Assembly: GCA_964547135.1 (NCBI GenBank)
Contig: CAZJMK010000003.1
Location: 60,544 to 124,543, forward strand
Length of the DNA stretch: 64,000 nucleotides
From: JAJXSS01 sp964547135
Lineage (GTDB): Bacteria; Planctomycetota; Phycisphaerae; Phycisphaerales; Phycisphaeraceae
Direction of reading: 5' to 3'
Below, in pieces: positions 52,698 through 61,113 of the stretch (its first letter is position 1; each line of letters begins with the position of its first letter). Under the pieces are notes generated by a model, which was not told the origin of the DNA, did no database searches, and saw nothing but the letters and a program-made list of their open reading frames with translations. The translations under genes were made by a program, and so were the position numbers.

Positions 52698-54583
52698 GCC
52701 TCGTCCCCCTTCATGCCCAGAAGCATCAGGCTTTCCGCATCCGCGATCTGCAATTGCGCCGCCTTTTGATAGTGCCCCTTTTGCTGCATCAATTCCCTGT
52801 GCGTGCCCGTCTGCACAATCCGACCATGGTCCAGCACGATGATTTTGTCCGCCCGTTGCAACGTCGATAAACGATGCGCCACCACAAACGTCGTGCGGTT
52901 TTTCATGGCACTGTCCATCGCCGCCATGATTTCATGTTCGGTCTGCGGGTCGATCGCTGCCGTCGGATCGTCCAAAAGCAATATCGAAGGCTCAAGCAAA
53001 ATCGCCCGTGCAATCGCCAGCCGTTGCTTTTGTCCGCCGGAAAGGTTGCTGCCGCGTTCGCCGACGTAGGTTTCATACCCCTTGGGCAGTTCCTTGATGA
53101 ACTCGTGGGCAGCAGCGATGGTCGCGGCTTTTTCAATCTGTGCCTGGGTTGCTTCGGGGTGGCCAAAGGCGATGTTGGCAGCCACGGTGTTGGAAAAAAG
53201 AAAACTTTCCTGAAAAACGATGCCCACGTTGCGCCGCAGTTCGTCAACGTCATACCGCCGAACATCGATGCCATCGACGCACACCAGCCCTTTTTGCGGG
53301 TCGTAAAACCGTGGTATCAAACTCATCAGCGTGCTTTTGCCGCTGCCCGTGGCCCCGACGATGGCGATCATCTGCCCCGGTTCCGCCGAAAAATGCACAT
53401 CACTGAGCACCGGGTCGTTGGCATGATACCCGAAGGTCACATGATCAAACTCGACCGCACCGCGCGCTTTTTTCAGCGGCATCGGCTCACGCGGACTTTG
53501 AATTTCCACCGGGGCATCGAGCACTTCAAACACCCGCTGCGCTGAAATGAGCGACATTTGAATGCTGTTGGCGATCTGAGCCGTCGATGCCACCTGATCG
53601 GAAAAGCGTTGCAAAAGGGTGGCGAAAATGATCAGGTTACCGATGGTGATGGCGTTGTTGTAGTAGGCGAATCCGCCGTAGGCCAAAAGTATCACCAGGT
53701 TAAGCTGGGTGATGAACTGTATGCCGGGCATGAAGTAACCGACCATGCGGAAAATCCAACGCTGCTGTTCTTTCACATCGCGGTTGGCAGTGGCGAATTT
53801 TTCCGTTTGCTGGTCTTCCAGGGCAAAGCCTTTGACGACATGAATCCCCTGCACGTTTTCCGACAGCACGGTGATCATGCGGTCGTACAGTTTGCGGTTG
53901 CGTCGGTAGGCCGGTTTGACCAATCGTGAAAAAACCACCGCGGTGATCGCCAGCACCGGCGTGGTCGCCAGGCAGTAAAGCGTCAGCGTGGTGTTGATGC
54001 TGACCATGTAGGTCAGATAAAACGTGAGCGTCAAAATCAGCAGCACCACCTGAATCATCACGCCATCGACAAACTGGCGCACATGCTGCACATCGCCGGT
54101 GACGCGGTTGATGATCGACCCGGTTTCGTTGGCATCGTAAAAGCGGAACGACAGCCGTTGCAGTTTGTCGTACACCAGGTGACGCAGGTACACGACGATC
54201 TGCGTATGCGTCAGCCGACCGGCTGCAACATGCGCCCAGTAACTGATGAATGACTTCACAAACGCCACCAGCAGGATCGTCCCGGCGATCACCGCAATCA
54301 CCTGCATCGCCGGCCAGTGCGACGGGGGTTGCAAACCCATCGGCCAGTCCGGCTTCGGGGCCTCGGGTTTGACCGTATGAAAAACAAAATCGACCCCGAC
54401 ACCGACCATGCCCAGCCCGGCCAGTTCAAAACCGCGCAGCACAGCGTTGAGCGCGATCACTAAAAGTGCGCTGTAACGAAAGCGCCAGCCGACCTTGGCC
54501 ATACGGCCAAGCAGCGACCAACTGCTCATATCGCGCGCCGATGCCAAATCCGGCTGCGCGGGAGGGGTTTGGGTAACAGCCAT
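52694..54583 (-). CDS. ABC exporter half-transporter with degenerate Walker B
   Basis: The start is taken at the ATG 54583, giving 629 residues; the frame stays open to an ATG at 54748, and neither has a strong ribosome site. Six membrane helices precede an NBD with GATGSGKST (Walker A), a canonical LSGGQ signature and ILLLDDPTAAID, where the catalytic Glu is Asp. Paired with the downstream gene (variant signature), the two changes fall in the same composite ATP site, as in TM287/288-type asymmetric exporters. Confidence 0.9.
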   Translation of the reverse strand: MAVTQTPPAQPDLASARDMSSWSLLGRMAKVGWRFRYSALLVIALNAVLRGFELAGLGMVGVGVDFVFHTVKPEAPKPDWPMGLQPPSHWPAMQVIAVIAGTILLVAFVKSFISYWAHVAAGRLTHTQIVVYLRHLVYDKLQRLSFRFYDANETGSIINRVTGDVQHVRQFVDGVMIQVVLLILTLTFYLTYMVSINTTLTLYCLATTPVLAITAVVFSRLVKPAYRRNRKLYDRMITVLSENVQGIHVVKGFALEDQQTEKFATANRDVKEQQRWIFRMVGYFMPGIQFITQLNLVILLAYGGFAYYNNAITIGNLIIFATLLQRFSDQVASTAQIANSIQMSLISAQRVFEVLDAPVEIQSPREPMPLKKARGAVEFDHVTFGYHANDPVLSDVHFSAEPGQMIAIVGATGSGKSTLMSLIPRFYDPQKGLVCVDGIDVRRYDVDELRRNVGIVFQESFLFSNTVAANIAFGHPEATQAQIEKAATIAAAHEFIKELPKGYETYVGERGSNLSGGQKQRLAIARAILLEPSILLLDDPTAAIDPQTEHEIMAAMDSAMKNRTTFVVAHRLSTLQRADKIIVLDHGRIVQTGTHRELMQQKGHYQKAAQLQIADAESLMLLGMKGDEA

Positions 54584-54763
54584 ACTCACGGTAACCGGCA
54601 GCGGCAGCAGTGGGCTGCCCCGCCGATGAATCAGTGTACCAACTCCACCATCGCCGACAACGTACCGCCGAAATACATCGCCGAAAACACCGAGCATGGC
54701 CACGAAACGGCTGTCTTTCTTGTCAACGGGCAAAACCAATGCTTTCATCCATGACGGACCTGT

Positions 54764-55624
54764 TCACCACTCACCGCGTGAAAGTTCGATCATCTGCGTC
54801 ACATTGACCTGTTCCGGGCGCAGGTCAGCCGTCACCCCGGCCGGCCAGGTACGATCACGACCCAAAATCGTGCCCAGTTGTTTACGCCGTTGTGAAAACA
54901 AACGCTGCGTCAGCTTCGCCAGCGTCTGCGGGTCGTCGGTGAGCGCCCGCTCACGCCTTTGCACCCGCACCACCGCGCTGGTCACCTTCGGCTGCGGCCA
55001 AAAACAGCCCGGCGGCAGCGTCAACACCATCGTCACTTCGCACATCGCCTGCACCAACACGCTCATCGCCCCATACTCTTTGCCGCCCGGTTCCGCTGTC
55101 AAACGGTCGGCCACTTCCTTCTGCACCATCACCAGCCCCAAACGCATGGACGGGTGATCCAGCGCCAGGTTAATCAGCAGCGGCGAAGCCACCTGATACG
55201 GCAGATTGGCGATCAACTTGAAACCACGCCCCTGATCCCGCCCACTTTCCTTCTGCTCGTCCCCGTCGCACATGACACTCAAAGCCTCAACCACCACCGG
55301 GTTGATTTCGTGCTTGCCCGCCAGCACATCCGCGATGATCAATTGAAAGCAATCGCCCTGAGCAGCAAACTGTTCACGCAACATCGGCTCAAGTTGCTGA
55401 TCGATTTCCACCGCCAACACCCGTGCCCCCGCCTGCAACAATCGACTTGTCAGCACGCCCGTGCCCGGTCCGACTTCCAGCACCACTTCCCCCGGCTCAA
55501 TCTGCGCCGCCTGCACAATCGCATCGAGCTTGGCCGAGTCAATCAAAAAATTCTGCCCCAGCCGATGCCTGGGGTGAAGGTTGTACGCGGCAAGCAGCGA
55601 TTTGATCTGCGAAAGGTGCTGCAT
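54764..55624 (-). CDS. rsmA: 16S rRNA (adenine1518/1519-N6) dimethyltransferase
   Basis: A 286-residue methyltransferase for the two adenines near the 3' end of 16S rRNA. It has 'HRLGQNFLID', the SAM motif 'VLEVGPGTGVLTSRLL', the catalytic NLPY motif ('IANLPYQVASPLLINL') and a C-terminal helical domain. There is an insert of about 20 residues rich in Asp/Glu/Lys before NLPY compared with the family. It is upstream of the ABC pair; a shared transcript is possible. Confidence 0.95.
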   Translation of the reverse strand: MQHLSQIKSLLAAYNLHPRHRLGQNFLIDSAKLDAIVQAAQIEPGEVVLEVGPGTGVLTSRLLQAGARVLAVEIDQQLEPMLREQFAAQGDCFQLIIADVLAGKHEINPVVVEALSVMCDGDEQKESGRDQGRGFKLIANLPYQVASPLLINLALDHPSMRLGLVMVQKEVADRLTAEPGGKEYGAMSVLVQAMCEVTMVLTLPPGCFWPQPKVTSAVVRVQRRERALTDDPQTLAKLTQRLFSQRRKQLGTILGRDRTWPAGVTADLRPEQVNVTQMIELSRGEW

Positions 55625-55650
55625 AGTTCAAGTGACGTTACAACGCGAAT

Positions 55651-55759
55651 CACCAATGGATAATGGATGATGGATAAAGAATAAAGTTCAGACAAACCTT
55701 GGTCACACACCATTGAGGTTTGAACATTATCCATCATCCTTTATCCATTATCCTTTACA
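55651..55759. repeat. Repeat E copy 1: about 109-bp palindrome
   Basis: Arms of the type GGATAATGGATGATGGATAA surround TTCAGACAAACCTTGGT and its rough inverse. The right arm runs into the SGNH hydrolase gene and gives its last four codons and TAA stop. Confidence 0.87.
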
Positions 55760-56394
55760 GCATTAACCCACGTTTCAGCCATCAGCGCGTGTCCGGCCAT
55801 GGTCGGATGCACCCCATCATGCAGCCAGTATTCCGGTCTTGGTTGGCGGGCAAGTGCCTGATCAAACGCGGATTGAAAGGCCACGAAAACCGTTTTGAGT
55901 TCATCCGCCAAAGTTCGCACGATGGCGCGACGCTGATCGATTTCCGGGAACCACTGCTCCGTCACCACCCCGCAGCGCAGCACAAACGGCTCACACAACA
56001 CCAGCCTCACCCCCGGCAGTGCTGCCTGCGTGTCCCTGAGTAATTGCCGATACACCTGCTCATATCGATCCAACGGCACGCCCTCGCGCCCCGACTTCAT
56101 TCCATGCCAGGTATCGTTGACCCCGATCAGAATCGACAGCACCGAAGGCTTGAGTTCCAGACAATCCTTCCGCCAACGCTCCGCCAGTTGCCAGACCTTG
56201 TCGCCGCTGACACCCCGGTTGTAACAGGCGAGGTTCATGTCCGCGTGATCGGCCAGCAACCTTGCCGCTGCATCATGCGCATACCCCTGCCCCAATGCCT
56301 GAGGGTTATTGGCATCAGCCTTGCCTCGATCGCGCCCCGCATCGGTGATCGAATCCCCCTGAAACAGTATCACGTCATTATTATTGAAAAACAT
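55741..56394 (-). CDS. SGNH/GDSL-type hydrolase
   Basis: A 217-residue esterase or lipase of the SGNH fold: block I 'FQGDSITDAG' (nucleophile Ser), block II Gly in 'NRGVSGDKV', block III 'IGVNDTW' and block V 'DGVHPT' (catalytic Asp and His). No signal peptide, so it is cytoplasmic. Substrates are often acetyl esters of sugars; none can be named. The final residues KDNG and the stop lie in repeat E. Confidence 0.92.
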   Translation of the reverse strand: MFFNNNDVILFQGDSITDAGRDRGKADANNPQALGQGYAHDAAARLLADHADMNLACYNRGVSGDKVWQLAERWRKDCLELKPSVLSILIGVNDTWHGMKSGREGVPLDRYEQVYRQLLRDTQAALPGVRLVLCEPFVLRCGVVTEQWFPEIDQRRAIVRTLADELKTVFVAFQSAFDQALARQPRPEYWLHDGVHPTMAGHALMAETWVNAVKDNG

Positions 56395-56448
56395 GCGTTG
56401 CTTTCACAGATTTTCTGTTTCAGTAGTATCTGCATCATCACTGTTCAC

Positions 56449-56546
56449 GATGGATCATGGATAAAGGATCATGTTCAGACAAACCTTGGTCGCACACCAG
56501 TCAAGGTTTGAACATTATCCATCATCCTTTATCCATCATCCATTAT
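56449..56546. repeat. Repeat E copy 2
   Basis: ATGGATCATGGATAAAGGAT at the left and its inverse at the right around TTCAGACAAACCTTGGTC. It overlaps the TAA stop of secDF at 56543-56545. Confidence 0.87.
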
Positions 56547-59500
56547 TTCGTGGTTAAATCCCCCGCCGCTTCCGCCTGTTCCCTGGCGATGTTGCCCCAG
56601 GCACCCAGCAACAGTATCGGGGCGGCAATCACGATCGAACTGTACGTACCCACCACCGTGCCCACCATCATCACGAACGCGAAATTATGCACGCCCGGCC
56701 CGCCGATGGCGTACAACAAAAGCACACTGATGAACACCGTGCCGCCGGTCAGAATCGTGCGCGACAAGGTCTGATTGATCGAGTCATTGATGATCTGCGG
56801 CGTGGCCCACGACAACCGTCCGCGATTTTCACGGATACGATCGAACGTCACAATCGTATCGTTCACCGAGTAACCAATCAGCGTCAGCACCGCAGCCACC
56901 ATCGACAGGTTCAGGTGAAACGGTTCCAGCCCCAGCCAGTCAGCCGTGCCCGGCACCCAACCGACCACAAACGTCGCCAGGGCCGCCAACCCCACCGCAA
57001 TCAACACGTCATGCACCAAAGCTGCAATCGCACCAAACCCGTAACGCAGGTTGCCGAATCGCACCCACACATACACCGCAATCGCAATCCATGAAAGCAC
57101 CACCGCAGTGATGGCCTGCTGCTTCATCGTGGCCGACACCTGGCTGGAAAAATTGGTGATGCTGCCCAGGCTTGTGTCCCGAAGCAACGCATCACGCACA
57201 ATCGCCCATTCCGTCGCTGCCAATCCGCCTTCTTCGCCGAACGTGTCCGGGTTTTCGATGTACGAAGTCATGTTGTCACGACTCACCACCGCCACCGTCT
57301 TGTACAACGGGCTGCCGGTGCGCGGGTCGTTCTGCCCAGCCGGGTCCAAGCCGATCACCTCAAATTGTCGAAAGCCCAGTTTTTCATAGTTCGGCTGACT
57401 GCGCATGCGGGCAATCCGCGATGTCACATCTTCAATCGTGGCCGTCGGATTCATCTGCCCGATCACCACCGCCACGCCGCCCAGGTAATCACTCACATCA
57501 AACACCGGCGAAATGTCCGGTGACAACTCCGGCCGATTCACGTCCTTGCCCAGCGACGCATGACGCACCGGGAACACCGGCGACAACCGCACCGCTGGCG
57601 CATCACCCTCCCGCGCCCCCATGCCGAAAAAGTCGATCGGCTCAGGGCTGCTCACCACATCCCGAAACGCCTCCTTGATCCGCTCACTCACCACCTTGGG
57701 GTCCTGCAAAAGTGTGGCAATCGAAAACGCATTGGCGCTGGTGCCCTGCCGTTCCCCCACCGTCACCACCACCGCACGGTCCCCGCCCAACTCCGGCGTG
57801 CTGGTCTGCTGGGCCACCTGCGTCAAGCGCTGACGCACTTCCTCCACCGGCATCATCTTGTTGTCATCCAGCTTGAACGACACCTGCGTTCCGCCTCGAA
57901 ACTCAATGTCCAAAAAGTCCTTGCCCAGCGCAAACACCGCGTACCACCCGGCCACGATCATCACCGCACTCACCGCTATGAACTTCCACTTCAGCGACAC
58001 CCAGTCAATGCTCGGCGTCAAAAACCGACGCAGCCCCGGCAGCACCATCGGCAACATCGGTGTCTGTTTGGGTTTGAAAAGGGCGATCCAAAGCTCGATC
58101 ACCACCCGTGTGCAGAACACGCCCGTAAACAGGTTGGCAGCCACACCGATGCCCAGAGTCACGGCAAAGCCCTTCAGGTCCGCCGTGGCCGTGTAACCCA
58201 GAATCAGACACGTGATCAATGTCGTGATGTTGGCATCGAAAATCGAGGAAAACGCGCGGTTGAAACCCTGACGCACCGCGGTGTGAATGTCCGCCTTGCG
58301 TTCCAATTCTTCACGAATACGTTCGTAAATCAGCACGTTGGCGTCCACCGCCATGCCGATGGTCAGCACCAGCCCCGCAATGCCCGGCAAGGTGAACACC
58401 GCATCCAGCGCCGCCATGACCCCCAGCACGATGATCAGGTTGGCGAGCACAGCAAAGTTGGCGACCGCGCCCCACATGAAGTAATACCCCAGCATGAACA
58501 AGCCCACCAACCCCAATGACCAGTAAGCCGCCCGTAAACCGGAACGTAAATTGTCTTCGCCGAACGACCCGCCGATTTGTTGAATCAGAATCGGGGCATC
58601 CGACAAGCGTGCCTGCAACGAACCAGCCGACAGGGTACGAATCATGTAATCGAGTTCGCGCTCGGCAAACCCGCCCCGCCCCCCGGTGATGATGCCGCTG
58701 CCGGCGATACGACTTTGAATCGTCGGGGCACTGATGATGCGTCCATCCAGCACCATGGCCATGGGTTGTTTCAAGTGACTCGATGTCAACTGCGCCATGT
58801 AGCTGCCGCCGATGGCGTTGAGGTTGAACGCCACACAGGGAAAACCGCTTTCATCCTGCGCCCGGCCCACACGGGTGAGTTCCCAATCCGGCTTGGCTTT
58901 GGTGAGCGTGGCATCATCGGTGTTGAACAGCAACAGATAAAACTCGCCCCCGTAGGCTTCACCAATCAGGTTGCGCCGGGTGGCGAAATACTCGCTGGTG
59001 TTTTCCGCCATCATGCGCAGGTTGGTCTGCGTCTGAGCCGGACTGTCCCCCTCGGCAAAGCCTTCGGGCTTGTCAATCGCAAACCACCTGAACGGCCGAT
59101 CACCCCCCGCCCGTGGCCCCTTGGTCTGCAACTGTTCCCGGTACGCTTCCACATCCGGCACCGAACCCGCAGCCGGGGCAATGCGAAACTCCAACACCCC
59201 CGACCCACGCAACAACGCAATCAAATCATTGGGGTCGTCCAACGGCCCTTTCACCTGTTCATACAACGCATAGCTGTCCGCCACTTGACGCAGCTCGGCT
59301 GCCTTGTCCGGGTGCGTTGCCATGAACTTCTCAAGGGCTTCAAACCGGGGGTTGGTGACGGTCGAACGCGCACCCTGGCCGGGGGCACCGGGCACGGTTG
59401 CTCGTGTCGTCAGCGCCAAAATACGGTCCAGTTCCGCCGGGTCGATGTTGGTCAATAGCAACTTCGCCTGTGCGTCATTGAACCGCTGCCGGGCCGACAA

Positions 59501-60214
59501 CCAGGCCATGGCCTTGGGTTCCAATGCCGCGATCAACTCATCCACCTTCGCCTGCAACGCCGGCTTTTGTGCTTCGCCGGCAGCAGCGAGTTGCGCTTCA
59601 GCCTCATGCAATTTTCGCTGGGCAGCTTCGTAAGGCTCACGCACCTGAGCCAGGGTTTCCTGTCCCGCGATCAGTTCAGCCAATAGTTCACGTCGCTGCG
59701 GGTGACCTGCTGACAATGCTTCAATTCGCTGATCACGAGCAGAGCCAGAAAGTCGCAGCACTTCATTCAGCGAAGCCCGTTCGAGGTTGTCCTTGAGCAG
59801 GGCATCGCGCTGTTGAATGAAATCACTGCGACGCTGCGCGGTCACCTTCGACGGGGCGGGCATTTGAATTTCAATGCGACTGGACCCGACCCGCCGCCAG
59901 ACCAGGCTTTTCTGCTCCAGCGGATCGACACGTTCACGCAACACCGCAATGGTTTGTTCGATGGCGGTGCGGGTGTCCGAGCCTTCGGGGATTTCCACTT
60001 CGTAAACCAGCACCGTGCCCCCGGCCAGGTCCAACCCCGGTTTGAGCTTGCGTTCAATCGGGTACAGGGCCGCCAGGGAACCAATGCACACCGTGGCCAC
60101 CAAAGCCGGTCGCCAGAGCATCGCCCTGCCGATGGCCAAACCCGCCAATGTCACCAGCAAGGCCACCAGTGCCAGGCTGTAAAGAACGATCTGCAAAATC
60201 ACAATGTTGTTCAT
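56543..60214 (-). CDS. secDF: Fused SecD-SecF protein translocase subunit
   Basis: A 1223-residue fusion. SecD has 'GLDLAGGTVLVYEVEIP' and 'GLVLTIGMAVDANVLIYER'; SecF has 'FLDIEFRGGTQVSF' and 'LTLIGYSVNDTIVTFDRIREN'. Twelve membrane helices are expected. It uses the proton-motive force to pull exported proteins through SecYEG. A 200-residue Ala/Glu/Gln-rich, coiled-coil-like insert at about 125-320 makes it much longer than usual fusions (about 750-850 residues). It follows yajC by 202 bp filled with repeat B. Confidence 0.95.
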   Translation of the reverse strand: MNNIVILQIVLYSLALVALLVTLAGLAIGRAMLWRPALVATVCIGSLAALYPIERKLKPGLDLAGGTVLVYEVEIPEGSDTRTAIEQTIAVLRERVDPLEQKSLVWRRVGSSRIEIQMPAPSKVTAQRRSDFIQQRDALLKDNLERASLNEVLRLSGSARDQRIEALSAGHPQRRELLAELIAGQETLAQVREPYEAAQRKLHEAEAQLAAAGEAQKPALQAKVDELIAALEPKAMAWLSARQRFNDAQAKLLLTNIDPAELDRILALTTRATVPGAPGQGARSTVTNPRFEALEKFMATHPDKAAELRQVADSYALYEQVKGPLDDPNDLIALLRGSGVLEFRIAPAAGSVPDVEAYREQLQTKGPRAGGDRPFRWFAIDKPEGFAEGDSPAQTQTNLRMMAENTSEYFATRRNLIGEAYGGEFYLLLFNTDDATLTKAKPDWELTRVGRAQDESGFPCVAFNLNAIGGSYMAQLTSSHLKQPMAMVLDGRIISAPTIQSRIAGSGIITGGRGGFAERELDYMIRTLSAGSLQARLSDAPILIQQIGGSFGEDNLRSGLRAAYWSLGLVGLFMLGYYFMWGAVANFAVLANLIIVLGVMAALDAVFTLPGIAGLVLTIGMAVDANVLIYERIREELERKADIHTAVRQGFNRAFSSIFDANITTLITCLILGYTATADLKGFAVTLGIGVAANLFTGVFCTRVVIELWIALFKPKQTPMLPMVLPGLRRFLTPSIDWVSLKWKFIAVSAVMIVAGWYAVFALGKDFLDIEFRGGTQVSFKLDDNKMMPVEEVRQRLTQVAQQTSTPELGGDRAVVVTVGERQGTSANAFSIATLLQDPKVVSERIKEAFRDVVSSPEPIDFFGMGAREGDAPAVRLSPVFPVRHASLGKDVNRPELSPDISPVFDVSDYLGGVAVVIGQMNPTATIEDVTSRIARMRSQPNYEKLGFRQFEVIGLDPAGQNDPRTGSPLYKTVAVVSRDNMTSYIENPDTFGEEGGLAATEWAIVRDALLRDTSLGSITNFSSQVSATMKQQAITAVVLSWIAIAVYVWVRFGNLRYGFGAIAALVHDVLIAVGLAALATFVVGWVPGTADWLGLEPFHLNLSMVAAVLTLIGYSVNDTIVTFDRIRENRGRLSWATPQIINDSINQTLSRTILTGGTVFISVLLLYAIGGPGVHNFAFVMMVGTVVGTYSSIVIAAPILLLGAWGNIAREQAEAAGDLTTK

Positions 60215-60264
60215 AAAACTTGGCTCTACGCGGTATGGAAATCGAAAAACGAACCTTGCTTCAA

Positions 60265-60402
60265 CACCCTCTCCCTCCGGCAGAGGGCAGGGGTGAGGGC
60301 GCTATTGTGTTGCATAACATGAGTATCCGATTTTTTCATCGGCCCTCACCCGGCCTTGGTCGCCACTGCGACCGAGGCCACCCTCTCCCGTGGGGAGAGG
60401 GG
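60265..60402. repeat. Repeat B composite, copies 6 and 7
   Basis: The same compound layout as 41683-41824: a palindrome with GGGGTGAGGGC tail, about 40 bp with GAGTATCCGA, then the inverted tail, a hairpin and CCCTCTCCCGTGGGGAGAGG. It lies between yajC and secDF. Confidence 0.87.
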
Positions 60403-60416
60403 AACGACGATCCTTA

Positions 60417-60893
60417 TCACGCTTCCGTCTTGGTTTCCAGAATCGTTTGAATGGCGGACTTCACAAACTTGATGCGGGTGTTGGACTGTTCATCGACCTT
60501 CACGATCACATCACTGTCGCGCACTTCGACGACCGTGCCGATCATCCCGCCGATGGTTTGCACCCGATCACCCTTTTTCACCGCAGCGAGCAACGCTTCC
60601 CGTTTTTTACGTTCCTTACGCTGACCCATGGTGGAAACAAACAAAAACACCGCAATGATCACCAGCAGCAGAATCATCGGCAACATGCTCGGCCCAGCCG
60701 ATGGCGCTGGTGCTGCCTGCCCGCTTGCCGTGCCACCTGCACCCGTTCCACCGGGCGCCAGCGTCGTACCATCACCACCTGCCGCCGGACCTGCGGGCAT
60801 GGCTGGTGCAGCGGGAGCCGCAGGTGCCGGAGCCGGGGGTGCGCCACCACCAACCGGTGCGGCTTGCGCGAGTGTCAACCAACTTGAATTCAT
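60417..60893 (-). CDS. yajC: Preprotein translocase subunit YajC
   Basis: The start is taken at the third of three consecutive ATGs (60893), which gives eight bases to a GAGG site; the product is 158 residues. An unusual Ala/Pro/Gly-rich N-terminal segment of about 60 residues precedes the single helix ('LPMILLLVIIAVFLFV') and the YajC core ('QRKERKKREALLAAVKKGDRVQTIGGMIGTV'). It associates with SecDF. The N-terminal extension is longer than in E. coli. Confidence 0.92.
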   Translation of the reverse strand: MNSSWLTLAQAAPVGGGAPPAPAPAAPAAPAMPAGPAAGGDGTTLAPGGTGAGGTASGQAAPAPSAGPSMLPMILLLVIIAVFLFVSTMGQRKERKKREALLAAVKKGDRVQTIGGMIGTVVEVRDSDVIVKVDEQSNTRIKFVKSAIQTILETKTEA

Positions 60894-61019
60894 CATCATT
60901 GCCTCACTTGTTAAAAGGGGGGAACACACTCGCTCATGAGTATGACCCGTTTGTTAATGAATACGATCACCAAGGGTATCCCGGCGATGATTATTCACCG
61001 CAGAGATCGCAGAGAAGAA

Positions 61020-61113
61020 AGGATAATGGATAAAGGATGATGGATAATGTTTAAGCCCATCTCGATGAGTGCTTTTTCTGAACATCATCCATTATCCCTT
61101 ATCCATGATCCAT
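61020..61113. repeat. Repeat E copy 3, with an F arm beside it
   Basis: GGATAATGGATAAAGGATGA at the left and its inverse at the right. It provides the final Met-Asp-His-Gly codons and TAA of tgt. ACCGCAGAGATCGCAGAG (60997-61014) is a lone F arm. Confidence 0.87.
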
